Source of the DNA: Sphaerospermopsis sp. SIO1G1
GTDB taxonomy: Bacteria > Cyanobacteriota > Cyanobacteriia > Cyanobacteriales > Nostocaceae
Assembly: GCA_010672785.1 (NCBI GenBank)
Contig: JAAHFX010000004.1
Location: 1-64,000, forward strand
Reading direction: 5' to 3'
Length of the DNA stretch: 64,000 bases
This document shows positions 30,302 through 39,320 of the stretch, piece after piece (the first letter of the stretch is position 1; every line of letters begins with the position of its first letter). Both the position numbers and the translations under genes were made by a program. The notes beneath the pieces were generated by a model. The model did not search any database. It was not told the origin of the DNA and saw nothing but the letters and a program-made list of their open reading frames with translations.

Positions 30302-31771
30302 TTGAATTTCTCAGAATTTTCTTTCTGGTGGGTGCTGTTGTTATTTTGCATCCCTTACTTTACAGTTCGTTATATTGCCAAATCTTTAAACCTGTGGAGG
30401 GGTATTTTCGACACCGTTGGCCTAGCTGCGATGTCGTTATTTTTGTTTCTCAATGCCTCAAAATCTAGCTTTGTCATCTTTGTCTGTGAAATCATCTTCA
30501 ACTACCTGATGGTTTGGTGGATGTTGAAGCAGGAACAGGCACAAGCTAAGTTAATCGCTACTTGTGTGGTAGTGGTTGATGTGGCAATTTTAGCCTACTT
30601 TAAATATCTCAACTTTTTTGTTGAAGATGTTTTAGGTCTAATTATTCCTGGAGTAGCAGATAATTGGCAATCAAGAACTATTCCTGGAATGGGTTCAATT
30701 CCCCCTGGAGTGTCTTTTTATACATTTCAGATGGTGGCATTTGTAGTTGATTCCTACAAAAGTAAAAGAGCAAGAAAAAAACCACTAGCAGCTTTAGATT
30801 ATGTCAACTTTGCAGCTTTTTTCCCCCAGGTAGTAGCCGGGCCAATTGAACGGAGAGCAGATTTATTTCCACAAATTGAGAACTTTAGATTTAAGTTGAC
30901 CTTTGAGAACTTTGAAGCTGGTTTTCGATGGTTGTCCCTGGGACTATTTATGAAGTTTGTTCTAGCGGATAATATTTCACCCTATATCAAACTAGATCAG
31001 GTAGATAATCCTTGGTTAGTTTGGTTTTTTGCCTTTTTATTTACACTACAAATTTATTTTGACTTTGGTGGTTATAGTTTTATTGCTTTGGGTTTGGCCA
31101 AGTTTTTAGGAATAAAATTAAGCTTGAATTTTCTTGCTCCCTACACTTCCCAGAGTATTAACGAGTTTTGGCGAAGATGGCACGTTACCCTAAGTACATG
31201 GTTTAGAGATTATGTGTTTATACCTTTAATGGGTAAAAACATGAAGTACGCGCCACTATATCTTTTTATTACATTTACACTTTCTGGTTTTTGGCATGGA
31301 GCAGCTTGGAATTTTATTTTATGGGGAGCTTATCATGGTTTATTGCTGTTAGTTTTACGCTATGCTGGTAGACCGTTTTATCAATTTATTGGTAAACAAA
31401 GATTGTTCATGCCACAGTTTATTTCTTGGGCTTTAACTTTTGGTTCTGTAGTTTTAGGATGTTTGTTTTTCATGGAAACAAACACTCGTCGTTTAGTCCA
31501 AAAAATAATTGTTTTAATTACACCCTGGAATTATTCTTTATCTAATTTGGGTGAAGCTTTGACTTTCTTTAATGAAAATGGAGCGACTGCTTTAGTTGTA
31601 ACTCTTACTTTTGCTGTAGGACTTTTATTTATGGAACAATTAGGAGTATGGCGTGAAGGTGAAACGGAATATGATTTATTAATTACTCCGTGGATGTCTA
31701 GAATTTTGTTAGTATTAACCATTTTGTTTGCGGCTAATGCACCTTCTCCATTTATTTACTTTGAATTTTAA
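30302..31771 (+). CDS. MBOAT-family O-acyltransferase (AlgI/DltB-like)
   Basis: 489 residues with about 10-12 membrane helices. The MBOAT core is clear: PPGVSFYTFQMVAFVVD, VAGPIERRADL, NEFWRRWHVTLSTWFRDYVF and the invariant His in LSGFWHGAAWNFILWGAYHG. These enzymes take an acyl group from a cytoplasmic donor and, with an SGNH partner, move it to an extracytoplasmic acceptor such as alginate or teichoic acid. The next gene encodes such a partner, and the upstream ACP is a likely donor. The start is a TTG (MNFSEFSF); no better in-frame start exists upstream. Confidence 0.9.
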   Translation: MNFSEFSFWWVLLLFCIPYFTVRYIAKSLNLWRGIFDTVGLAAMSLFLFLNASKSSFVIFVCEIIFNYLMVWWMLKQEQAQAKLIATCVVVVDVAILAYFKYLNFFVEDVLGLIIPGVADNWQSRTIPGMGSIPPGVSFYTFQMVAFVVDSYKSKRARKKPLAALDYVNFAAFFPQVVAGPIERRADLFPQIENFRFKLTFENFEAGFRWLSLGLFMKFVLADNISPYIKLDQVDNPWLVWFFAFLFTLQIYFDFGGYSFIALGLAKFLGIKLSLNFLAPYTSQSINEFWRRWHVTLSTWFRDYVFIPLMGKNMKYAPLYLFITFTLSGFWHGAAWNFILWGAYHGLLLLVLRYAGRPFYQFIGKQRLFMPQFISWALTFGSVVLGCLFFMETNTRRLVQKIIVLITPWNYSLSNLGEALTFFNENGATALVVTLTFAVGLLFMEQLGVWREGETEYDLLITPWMSRILLVLTILFAANAPSPFIYFEF

Positions 31772-31815
31772 TGTTATTAGTTATTAATTGTTAGCCACTA
31801 GTAATATTTACCTGA

Positions 31816-31859
31816 TAACTGATAACTGATAACTGATAACCGATAACTAAAAACTGAAA
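31816..31859 (+). repeat. Short tandem repeat (gataactgataactgat)
   Basis: Nine-base units directly before the SGNH-like gene; the last unit ends three bases before its ATG, so the repeat occupies the ribosome-binding region. Confidence 0.75.
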
Positions 31860-31863
31860 AATT

Positions 31864-32790
31864 ATGAACAAATTTGTAAAACTTTTTAGTTGGTTTGCGA
31901 TCGCTGGTGTTACCTGGACTGCTGGTTATGTTTACAACGCTCGTTATGGGGGTGAACTTAGCTGGTTACGGATGATGTACGAGCAGAAAATAGCTGTTGC
32001 TCAAGAAGTACAAGCAACCGAACGTATTTTAGTTGTGGGTGGTTCTGGCGCTCATTATACTGTTGATGCTAAATTGATGCAGGAACAATTAGACATACCC
32101 ACTATAAATATTGCTACTGATGGACCAATTGGTTTAAACGTGATTTTACCTAGTGTTCTGGATGTAATCAAAGAAGGGGATATTGTTTTACTGATTCCTG
32201 AATATTTATTATTACTAGATCAAGATGGTTTTGGCGATCGCTCTGGTCAATTTGGTGCAGCTATTGGTAAACCTGGTTTAGGAAATATCCCTCCTAAACA
32301 ATTAGCACAAGATTTAATGTTATTAGGTATTCCTACCCTCAAATCTGCAACTAAATCATCTTTAGATTTAGTCAAAAAAGGACGTTTCACCGGTTACTAT
32401 TCCGATCCAATTACAGAAAATGGTGATCCAACGGTGATCAAAGAACGTACCAGAAGTAAATGGTGGCCACTGCCAATTAACGACTCTGTTTCTAATCATG
32501 CTATCAACAGAATTCAAAAATTTAAGCAGGAAGTTGAAGCAAAAGGTGGAACTTTAGTGTTAGGACTTTCTTGGATTTATGGTAGCACTGACGATAAAAC
32601 TCTCAATAATATTCGTGATACAGCAGCAAAACTAGAAAAAATTGCTCCCTTACTTTATGATCCAGAAAGTTTGAATGTGAAAACAGATTCTAGTTTATTT
32701 GCTGATACTCACTATCATTTGAATCCTAATGGTCGTCGCGTGCGTACCACTGAGTTGGTGAAGCAGTTTCAAGCTGCAAATATTAGATAA
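31864..32790 (+). CDS. SGNH-like membrane-anchored acyltransferase partner
   Basis: 308 residues. An N-terminal signal anchor (LFSWFAIAGVTWTAGYVY, about 7-24) puts the rest outside the membrane. Block I is ILVVGGSGAHYTVD with the candidate nucleophile Ser, and block V is FADTHYHLNPNGRR with the Asp-x-x-His pair. This layout fits the DltD/AlgJ-type SGNH partners that accompany MBOATs, although overall similarity seems low. It lies downstream of the MBOAT on the same strand. No Shine-Dalgarno is visible because a tandem repeat fills that space; translation may be weak or leaderless-like. Confidence 0.72.
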   Translation: MNKFVKLFSWFAIAGVTWTAGYVYNARYGGELSWLRMMYEQKIAVAQEVQATERILVVGGSGAHYTVDAKLMQEQLDIPTINIATDGPIGLNVILPSVLDVIKEGDIVLLIPEYLLLLDQDGFGDRSGQFGAAIGKPGLGNIPPKQLAQDLMLLGIPTLKSATKSSLDLVKKGRFTGYYSDPITENGDPTVIKERTRSKWWPLPINDSVSNHAINRIQKFKQEVEAKGGTLVLGLSWIYGSTDDKTLNNIRDTAAKLEKIAPLLYDPESLNVKTDSSLFADTHYHLNPNGRRVRTTELVKQFQAANIR

Positions 32791-32901
32791 TATTTTGATG
32801 ATCGGATTTTGATTTTATTTCGCGCCAAGGTGCAAAGGAGCAAAGACGGAAAGTAAGAAATCAAAGGAGTAAAAATATGAGTTTTTAGGTATGAGTTATC
32901 T

Positions 32902-34125
32902 ATGAAGATGAATAAGTTGCTAAGTGATGGAAATCAGAAAAATAAACATACTACTAATTATAAGCAGCGGATTTGTATTTTAGGTGGTGGTTTTGGTGGA
33001 TTATATACTGCTTTGGAGTTGGGGAAATTTCCTCAATTTAAACATTCTGATTATGAAATTATTTTGATTGAAAAGAAAGAAAATTTTTTGTTTACTCCTT
33101 TACTTTATGAGGTAGTGACAGGAGAATTAAAACCTTGGGAAGTTGCACCCAGTTATCAAAAATTACTTGCTGATAGTCCAGCTAAATTCTACAGGGCGGA
33201 AATTCAAAATGTTGATTTAGAGCAAAAATTAGTATCTTTAGAAAATGGAGATATCCTAAATTATGATTATTTGGTATTAGCTGTTGGTAAAGAAACTAAG
33301 TTAGATATAGTAGCTGGTGCAGCAGAATATGCACAAACTTTTAGAAGTTTAGAAGATGCAGAAATATTACAAACAAAGCTACAAAGTTTAGAAATTTCTA
33401 CCATCCCTAAAATTAGAGTTGCTATTGCTGGTGCAGGCCCTAATGGTGTGGAAATAGCTTGTAAACTTGCAGATAGACTGGGAAAAAGAGGAGAAATTCA
33501 TTTAATTGATCGCGGTGATGAGATATTAAAAACTTTGCCTCAAGGTTGTAAAGTTGCATCTTATCGAGCTTTATTAAAAAGAGATGTACAAATACACTTA
33601 AATACATCAGTTAAAAGTATCAAATCACAAGAAATTGTCATTGAAAATCAAAATCAAATAGAAAAAATACCAACGGAATTAGTGTTATGGACTGGAGGAA
33701 ACCAATCAATTCAGTGGGTAAAAGAGCTAAATTGTCAACATAATGAATATGGACAAATTATAGCAAATTCTACTTTACAAATGCCAACATATCCCGAAGT
33801 ATTTGTCTTAGGAGATTTAGCGGAAATTAGAAACAAAAAAGGTAAAATCTTACCAACAACAGCACAAGCAGCATTCCAACAAGCACCAAACGTAGCTAAA
33901 AACATTTTTGCCAAAATAAAAGGTAAGCGATTAAAACCATTTAGATATCTATATTTAGGAGAAATGTTAACTTTAGGTGTTAAGAACGCTTTAGTTTTTA
34001 GCTTTGGAATTACCTTAAATGGTAAGTTAGCAAGTATCATCCGTAGGGGGGTATATATTCAACGTTTACCAACATTAAAACATAAAATGCAAGTGGCGAA
34101 AAGATGGATATTGGGGAGGAATTAA
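32902..34125 (+). CDS. Type II NAD(P)H:quinone oxidoreductase
   Basis: A 407-residue single-polypeptide flavoprotein of the NDH-2 family. The first dinucleotide motif is CILGGGFGGLYTALELG (FAD), followed by EKKENFLFTPLLYEV; the second is VAIAGAGPNGVEIACKLA (NAD(P)H), and VFVLGDLAEI binds the FAD flavin end. A C-terminal amphipathic segment (about 355-405) would tie it to the membrane. Such enzymes reduce plastoquinone, phylloquinone-like or menaquinone-like quinones without pumping. The neighbour downstream is an HTTM protein of the vitamin-K-carboxylase superfamily, which makes a quinone link attractive but unproved. Confidence 0.88.
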   Translation: MKMNKLLSDGNQKNKHTTNYKQRICILGGGFGGLYTALELGKFPQFKHSDYEIILIEKKENFLFTPLLYEVVTGELKPWEVAPSYQKLLADSPAKFYRAEIQNVDLEQKLVSLENGDILNYDYLVLAVGKETKLDIVAGAAEYAQTFRSLEDAEILQTKLQSLEISTIPKIRVAIAGAGPNGVEIACKLADRLGKRGEIHLIDRGDEILKTLPQGCKVASYRALLKRDVQIHLNTSVKSIKSQEIVIENQNQIEKIPTELVLWTGGNQSIQWVKELNCQHNEYGQIIANSTLQMPTYPEVFVLGDLAEIRNKKGKILPTTAQAAFQQAPNVAKNIFAKIKGKRLKPFRYLYLGEMLTLGVKNALVFSFGITLNGKLASIIRRGVYIQRLPTLKHKMQVAKRWILGRN

Positions 34126-34251
34126 AAGTAATGGTCGGGAGCAGAGATATGGGATAATGGAGCGAAAATACCTATCCTTTAAACTTAATTCTTGCTTAAT
34201 TTCCTTAGTTTATTCGTGGTTAAATAAAATATAAAATAAATAAAATTTGCT

Positions 34252-36057
34252 ATGGTTAAACAACAAGAAACACTAAAAAAACCCTGGAATCAAATATTAG
34301 ATAACGTAATTGGATTAGACTTGCGATCGCTCGCAGCTTTCCGAATAGGTGTTTCTATTATTATCCTATTTGATTTATTTACCAGATTTCAAGACTTAAC
34401 TGCCCATTATACAGATTATGGTATAGTTCCGCGCAGTGTACTTTCAGAAATATCGAAAACTGGATATTGGTCATTACACGCTATCAGTGGTGAACCAATT
34501 TTTCAAGTTTTATTATTTGCACTTGCAGCATTTTTCGCATTGCAAATGTTAGTGGGTTATCGTACTAGAATCGCAACTATTGCATCTTGGATCTTACTAA
34601 TATCCATGCACAACAGAAACCCAGCATTAATTTTTGCTGCGGATGATGTCTTACGGGCGCTCATGTTTTGGGCTATGTTTTTACCTTGGGGCGCTCGTTA
34701 TTCATTGGATAGTGCATTAAATAATTCTCCACGTCAGTCAGCTATAAAATTTGCTTCCGGTGCAACTTTTGCACTCATGTGTCAACAGTGTTTTATTTAT
34801 ATTTTCTCAGCCGCAATTAAAAGTAAAAGCGAAATTTGGACTAATGGTGAAGCTGTTTATTATGCACTAAGTTTTGATCAGTATGTTACATATTTAGGTC
34901 AATTTCTCCTCAATTTTCAGCCCATTATGAATGTATTCACCGAAATTACTTTGGTGTTAGAATGGGTAGGACCTTTAGCAATCTTTATTCCTTGGAAAAA
35001 TCATTTATTTAAAACTATCACAGCTTTGACTTTTATAGGTCTTCATGTTGGCTTTGGTTTAACATTAAATATTGGTATTTTCCCATTTTTAAGCTCCTTT
35101 AGTTGGTTAGCTTTTCTTCCTAGTGAATTTTGGGATAGTTTAGAAAAACGTTTTCAAACTCCTGCCAGACAAGGTTTAACAATTTACTTTGATGCTGATT
35201 GTGGTTTCTGTAAAAAAGTAGTTCATATATTAAGAACGCTGTTAATTTTACCAGGAACACCATTATTAATGGCTCAAGATTACCCAGATGTTTATGAAGA
35301 TATGGAAAAACATAACTCTTGGGTAATTCAAGATTATCAAGGTAGTAGACATTTTAAATTTAAAGGCATTATTTACGTAGTCAGTTTATCACCTATATTT
35401 CGGTTTTTAGTTCCTATTTTAAAATGGCAACCAATCATGAATATAGGAACAAAATTTTATGAAACAGTAGCTAATAATCGAAAAGTTGCAGGTAATTTCA
35501 CCAAACCTTTTAAATTCCATCCTCTAGATGTGAAACGATCCAAAACCTTAACTATTTTGGCCTTGGTATGTTTGATGTATGCTACTCTTTGGAACTTTCA
35601 AAGTTATGCACCAGACTTGTTTAAACGCAGAACTTGGCACAGAACAGAAATCATGGGAAGAATGACAAGATTAGATCAATCTTGGAGTATTTTTGCACCT
35701 TCACCCCCCAGAGATGATGGATGGCACGTTGTTCCTGGTAAGTTAGAAAATGGTAATCAGGTTGATATTTTCCGCTTTGGAAATGATGTGAATTGGGATA
35801 AGCCCAGTTTAGGTGTAAGAAGTAAAATTTATCGCAATATGCAATGGCGGACATATTTTATCAATTTGAATCGTGCAATTGGTAAAAAACTATATCCAGC
35901 TTATGGAAATTATGTTTGTCGTAATTGGAATAATAAACATCAAGGTGGGGATAAATTAAAGGAATTTGAAGTTTATTTTATGGATGAAAGGACAGTACCA
36001 CCAGGAGAAGAACAAACTGTTGAGAAAAAGTTGATTTTGGAGGATTCTTGTAATTAA
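34252..36057 (+). CDS. HTTM (VKGC-like) membrane protein fused to a DCC thiol-disulfide domain
   Basis: 601 residues. Residues about 20-300 form an HTTM region with several membrane helices (RSLAAFRIGVSIIILFDL, IASWILLISMHNRN, LTFIGLHVGFGLTLNIG), related to vitamin-K-dependent gamma-carboxylase. A Lys lies in AAIKSKSEIWTNGEA, where the carboxylase family keeps its base, but this is my own alignment. A DCC/DUF393 domain follows (about 307-400) with ADCGFCKKVVHIL, a CxxC thioredoxin-like site. Another membrane helix (about 428-446) and a soluble tail of 150 residues with FAPSPPRDDGW end it. Function unknown. It starts 125 bases after the NDH-2 gene. Confidence 0.85.
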   Translation: MVKQQETLKKPWNQILDNVIGLDLRSLAAFRIGVSIIILFDLFTRFQDLTAHYTDYGIVPRSVLSEISKTGYWSLHAISGEPIFQVLLFALAAFFALQMLVGYRTRIATIASWILLISMHNRNPALIFAADDVLRALMFWAMFLPWGARYSLDSALNNSPRQSAIKFASGATFALMCQQCFIYIFSAAIKSKSEIWTNGEAVYYALSFDQYVTYLGQFLLNFQPIMNVFTEITLVLEWVGPLAIFIPWKNHLFKTITALTFIGLHVGFGLTLNIGIFPFLSSFSWLAFLPSEFWDSLEKRFQTPARQGLTIYFDADCGFCKKVVHILRTLLILPGTPLLMAQDYPDVYEDMEKHNSWVIQDYQGSRHFKFKGIIYVVSLSPIFRFLVPILKWQPIMNIGTKFYETVANNRKVAGNFTKPFKFHPLDVKRSKTLTILALVCLMYATLWNFQSYAPDLFKRRTWHRTEIMGRMTRLDQSWSIFAPSPPRDDGWHVVPGKLENGNQVDIFRFGNDVNWDKPSLGVRSKIYRNMQWRTYFINLNRAIGKKLYPAYGNYVCRNWNNKHQGGDKLKEFEVYFMDERTVPPGEEQTVEKKLILEDSCN

Positions 36058-36257
36058 TTTACATCTCTTTTAGTAGGGTGTGTCAGACTGAATAAATACA
36101 GGAAATAAACAAATTATTTAAATCTGATGCACCTTATAACTTTAAACTTGTAAACATTATTTAATTTACTCAATTTAATATTCTGAAAATCCTAAAATAC
36201 TAGAGATTCTGATTAAGACAAATGCTATAATAAGAGATTCCATAAACATCATAAATT

Positions 36258-36509
36258 ATGAACATCCAACTTGTTGAATCTCTAGTTGAAATAGTTTCTA
36301 AACTTACACCGGAAGATCAGAAACTATTTGTATCTAAACTTTCTCAAGTGAATATAATTACTTCATCCACACAAAAGCAGGACAATTTAACATCAGCAGA
36401 AAAAGTAGCACAATTTCAGGAATGGTTATCTAAATTTCCTAAAAGTAACGTGAGTTTACCAAATGAAGCATTGCGTAGAGAGAACATTTATGATGATAGA
36501 GGAAGATGA
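36258..36509 (+). CDS. Antitoxin-like protein of a PIN toxin pair
   Basis: 83 residues, polar, with a helical N-terminal part (LVESLVEIVSKLTPEDQKLF) and a C-terminal part ending in LPNEALRRENIYDDRGR. It overlaps the following PIN gene by four bases (ATGA), the standard layout for VapBC-like pairs in cyanobacteria. No classical DNA-binding motif was recognised. The partner toxin is interrupted, so this gene may be a leftover or may still act in trans. Confidence 0.75.
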   Translation: MNIQLVESLVEIVSKLTPEDQKLFVSKLSQVNIITSSTQKQDNLTSAEKVAQFQEWLSKFPKSNVSLPNEALRRENIYDDRGR

Positions 36510-36952
36510 CAACTTATTTACTTGATACCAATATTATTTTGAGGTTTACGGATACCCAATCCTCAGAATATAATCTAGTAGAAAATGCTGTTTCTATAAT
36601 TTTATTACAAGGAAGTAAATGTTTTATCACCTCGCAGGTAATCATTGAATTTTGGGTTGTTGCAACTCGTCCAACTAATGTAAATGGACTAGGATGGAAC
36701 ATAACACAAACAACTCAAGCAATAGAAATGTTAATCAATCAATTTGAAATATTACCAGAAACACCTGATGTATTTCCCACTTGATTAGATTTAGTAAAAA
36801 CTTATAATATTTCTGGGAAACGCACCCACGATATGAGGATATTAGCAATGATGTTGACTCATAATATTAGTCATATTTTAACTTTAAACCCTAAAGATTT
36901 TATAGCTATTCCTGGAATTAATATTATTCATCCCCAGGATATTAATAGTTAA
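36506..36952 (+). pseudogene. PIN-domain toxin interrupted by an in-frame TGA
   Basis: The frame starts MTTYLLDTNIILRFTD (PIN motif with the first Asp) and continues through FITSQVIIEFWVVATRP. A TGA at 36782-36784 stops it after 92 codons. Reading through, the same frame continues for 55 codons to a TAA at 36950-36952 and encodes the missing half: LVKTYNISGKRTHDMRILAM with the third acidic residue, and SHILTLNPKDF. PIN relatives usually have Trp at this spot (TGG), so a single G to A change explains the break. Without readthrough the product lacks an essential catalytic Asp and should be inactive. Confidence 0.88.
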
Positions 36953-37047
36953 TAGGACTTACGCATTTTAATGAAGAAATAGGAGATTAGAGATTGCTTC
37001 CTTGCGTCGCAATGACAATATTTGAAGTAGATTTTGTGTAAGTCCTA
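36953..37047 (-). repeat. MITE-like palindromic element, copy A
   Basis: Ends taggacttacgcatttt and ttttgtgtaagtccta are imperfect inverted repeats; the middle contains gcttccttgcgtcgcaatga. The reverse complement lines up end to end with copy C (50779-50870). It begins right at the stop of the PIN pseudogene. Confidence 0.8.
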
Positions 37048-37329
37048 GTTTAAAAAGAATCGAGAAATTTAGTCTTAGTCAAGAAATTGAACATCCCGTA
37101 AATCTTAAAATCCTGGACATCCTGATTCTGACAAAATATTAATTTGTTGGGTTTCCTACCGTCAACCCAACCTACTGAGAACTAAGAAACCAACCAATTT
37201 TCCAACTGTAAACTCAGCAGTTTCTTCCTATGCTAAATATTGCTGTCTAAAACATTAGTGGATAGGAGTTCCTACAATGGTCACAATTTTATTTGAGTCG
37301 GGTATAATACAGTTAGTTTAGCTTATTGT
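37048..37329. other. Gap with remnant repeats
   Basis: Holds an inverted copy of the cctgtaaatcc...cctgattc phrase (about 37096-37135) and a gttgggtttcctaccgtcaacccaac-type hairpin at about 37147-37172. No gene. The glycosyltransferase gene ends just before 37330 on the minus strand. Confidence 0.5.
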
Positions 37330-38424
37330 TCAAAGATATTGTTGAAGAACTTCAACTGTTGTGAGTCCGGTTTTTTCCCAACTAAATTGATTTGCTCTTT
37401 TTATTCCTTGTTGTGAAAGTTGTTTTCTAATTTCCAAATCATTAATAATCGTTTCCATTGCTGCTGTGATTTCTTCTGTATGATAGGGATTAATTAAAAT
37501 TGCAGCATCTCCTGTAACTTCCGGTAAGGAGGAAACATTAGAAGTAATCACAGGAGTACCACAGGCCATTGTTTCTAAAACTGGTAAACCAAAACCTTCC
37601 CACAAACTAGGAAAAACTAAAGCAAGTGCTTGATTTATGATTATTGGTAATTCGTCATAAGGTACATAGTTAAGGAATTTTATTAAGTGGTTTATTCCTA
37701 ATTCATGAACTTGTTTTTCTAATAATGGGGTGTAACGTTTATCTTTTGGCCCGACTAACCATAATTCATAATCATTTTTCTGAGGCAATTTTGCAAAAGC
37801 AGAAATTAAACCATGTACATTTTTATAAGGATCTTGTCTACCAATGTAGAGAAAGTAATTTTTGGTGGGGAGATTGAGAAATTGAAAATGAGAGCGATCG
37901 CACGCTAAAGGAATTGGTGTTATTTTATTACTGGGAATATTGTAAAATTGGGTGATATCTTTAGCTGTTGATTCGGAATTACAAATTATATGTTCTGCTT
38001 GTTGAAAGACTTGAGGGGTATAGTATTGGTGATAGGGTGTTAAGGGTGAGAAGGGTTTAGGAAAGCGTAAAGGTATCATGTCGTGAGACATGACGATAAA
38101 GCGACAGTCTGTGTAGAGTGGTGCTTCTGGGATAGGTGAGAAGAGGAGATTAGATTTCAGGTTTTTGTAGATTTTTGGGAGTTGAAATTGTGTCCAGATT
38201 AAGCGTTTAAAATGTCCTGGAATTCCATCAGCAGGTGTGAGATTATTTGGGATAGGGTAGCAGTTGAAATCAGGGTAATTTCGTGAGGTTAGTAGAGTGG
38301 GTTGGAGAGTTTTTAGGTAGGGAAACAGACTTACAGTATAGTTGCTAATACCTGTTGGTTGAGAGAAAATTATTGATAGGTTGATTAGTAATTGAGAAAA
38401 TAATGAATCATTAAGTACGCTCAT
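37330..38424 (-). CDS. Glycosyltransferase, GT4 family
   Basis: 364 residues, GT-B fold. N-terminal QPTGISNYTVSLFPYL marks the acceptor domain; the C-terminal domain has FLYIGRQDPYKNVHGLISAF and the donor-site FPSLWEGFGLPVLETMACGTPVITSNVSSLPEV with the family Glu pair. Such enzymes use NDP-sugars, often mannose or rhamnose, to extend polysaccharides. The gene is last in a minus-strand set: 12 bases downstream of a GT2 gene. It works at the cytoplasmic face of the membrane. Sugar specificity cannot be read from the sequence. Confidence 0.9.
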   Translation of the reverse strand: MSVLNDSLFSQLLINLSIIFSQPTGISNYTVSLFPYLKTLQPTLLTSRNYPDFNCYPIPNNLTPADGIPGHFKRLIWTQFQLPKIYKNLKSNLLFSPIPEAPLYTDCRFIVMSHDMIPLRFPKPFSPLTPYHQYYTPQVFQQAEHIICNSESTAKDITQFYNIPSNKITPIPLACDRSHFQFLNLPTKNYFLYIGRQDPYKNVHGLISAFAKLPQKNDYELWLVGPKDKRYTPLLEKQVHELGINHLIKFLNYVPYDELPIIINQALALVFPSLWEGFGLPVLETMACGTPVITSNVSSLPEVTGDAAILINPYHTEEITAAMETIINDLEIRKQLSQQGIKRANQFSWEKTGLTTVEVLQQYL

Positions 38425-38436
38425 TATGTAAAATTT

Positions 38437-39312
38437 TTATTTATAAACAAATACTAACTTGATAATTTTCCAGCTATAAAGGTTTGACGTGGTTACAAAT
38501 TCATATATAAATTTACTAAAAAGATAAATCCTTAACATTAAACGTTCCCATAGAGGACGATGTTTTTTATAGTAATAAAGTTGACTGCGTCTATATTCTA
38601 CAGCCATCTTATTTGCAACTTTACTGACAGAATGTCCTCTCACATGAATTAAAGATACTTCCGGTGTGTATAAAACTTTATAGCCTTGTTCTTTGGCTCT
38701 TTTACATAAATCAGATTCTTCAAAATACATGAAAAAATTTTCATCAAAACCACCTAATGAGTTGAATAAGTCTGCTCGAATGAAGAGTGCCGCTCCCACA
38801 ACAATATCTACTTCTTGATTATGTTGAAAATCCTGTTCTAAAATATTTAACTGAGTTTGTGACTGAGCATAACTGTGTAATTTTTTAGCTTCTATTTCAC
38901 CTTGAATACTAATTTGAGGTGAAATAGATATTTGAAAATTACCATTGGGAAATAAAAGTTTAGGTCCAATAATTCCCACTTCTGGATTTCTTTCCATTAA
39001 GTTAATTAAATGGGGTAATATATTACTGGTGATTATAGTATCAGTATTTAAGAAAAATAAAAACTCTCCTTTAGCTATTTTTGTTCCAGCATTATTCCCT
39101 GATCCGAATCCTAAATTTGTAGGTAGTCTAATTAGTTGAATATGAGGAAAGTTTTCTTCTACAAATTCAGGACTTAAATCTTCAGAAGCATTGTCAACTA
39201 TAATGATTTCACATTTATCCTTATTAATGAATTTATTTAGAGAATCTAAGCAGGTTGGTAAAATATCAGAACCGTTATAGTTAACTAGGATAATAGATAT
39301 TTTTTTATTCAT
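38437..39312 (-). CDS. Glycosyltransferase, GT2 family (rhamnosyltransferase-like)
   Basis: 291 residues, GT-A fold. ISIILVNYNGSDILPTCLDSL opens the nucleotide-binding domain, the metal-binding motif is FFLNTDTI, and GGFDENFFMYFEESDLCKRA holds the catalytic acidic residues. WbbL/RfbF-type rhamnosyltransferases share this pattern. It lies 8 bases downstream of the dual GT2 gene, so the two are in one operon. The last 40 residues are hydrophobic and may touch the membrane. Confidence 0.9.
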   Translation of the reverse strand: MNKKISIILVNYNGSDILPTCLDSLNKFINKDKCEIIIVDNASEDLSPEFVEENFPHIQLIRLPTNLGFGSGNNAGTKIAKGEFLFFLNTDTIITSNILPHLINLMERNPEVGIIGPKLLFPNGNFQISISPQISIQGEIEAKKLHSYAQSQTQLNILEQDFQHNQEVDIVVGAALFIRADLFNSLGGFDENFFMYFEESDLCKRAKEQGYKVLYTPEVSLIHVRGHSVSKVANKMAVEYRRSQLYYYKKHRPLWERLMLRIYLFSKFIYEFVTTSNLYSWKIIKLVFVYK

Positions 39313-39320
39313 ATTGATAT

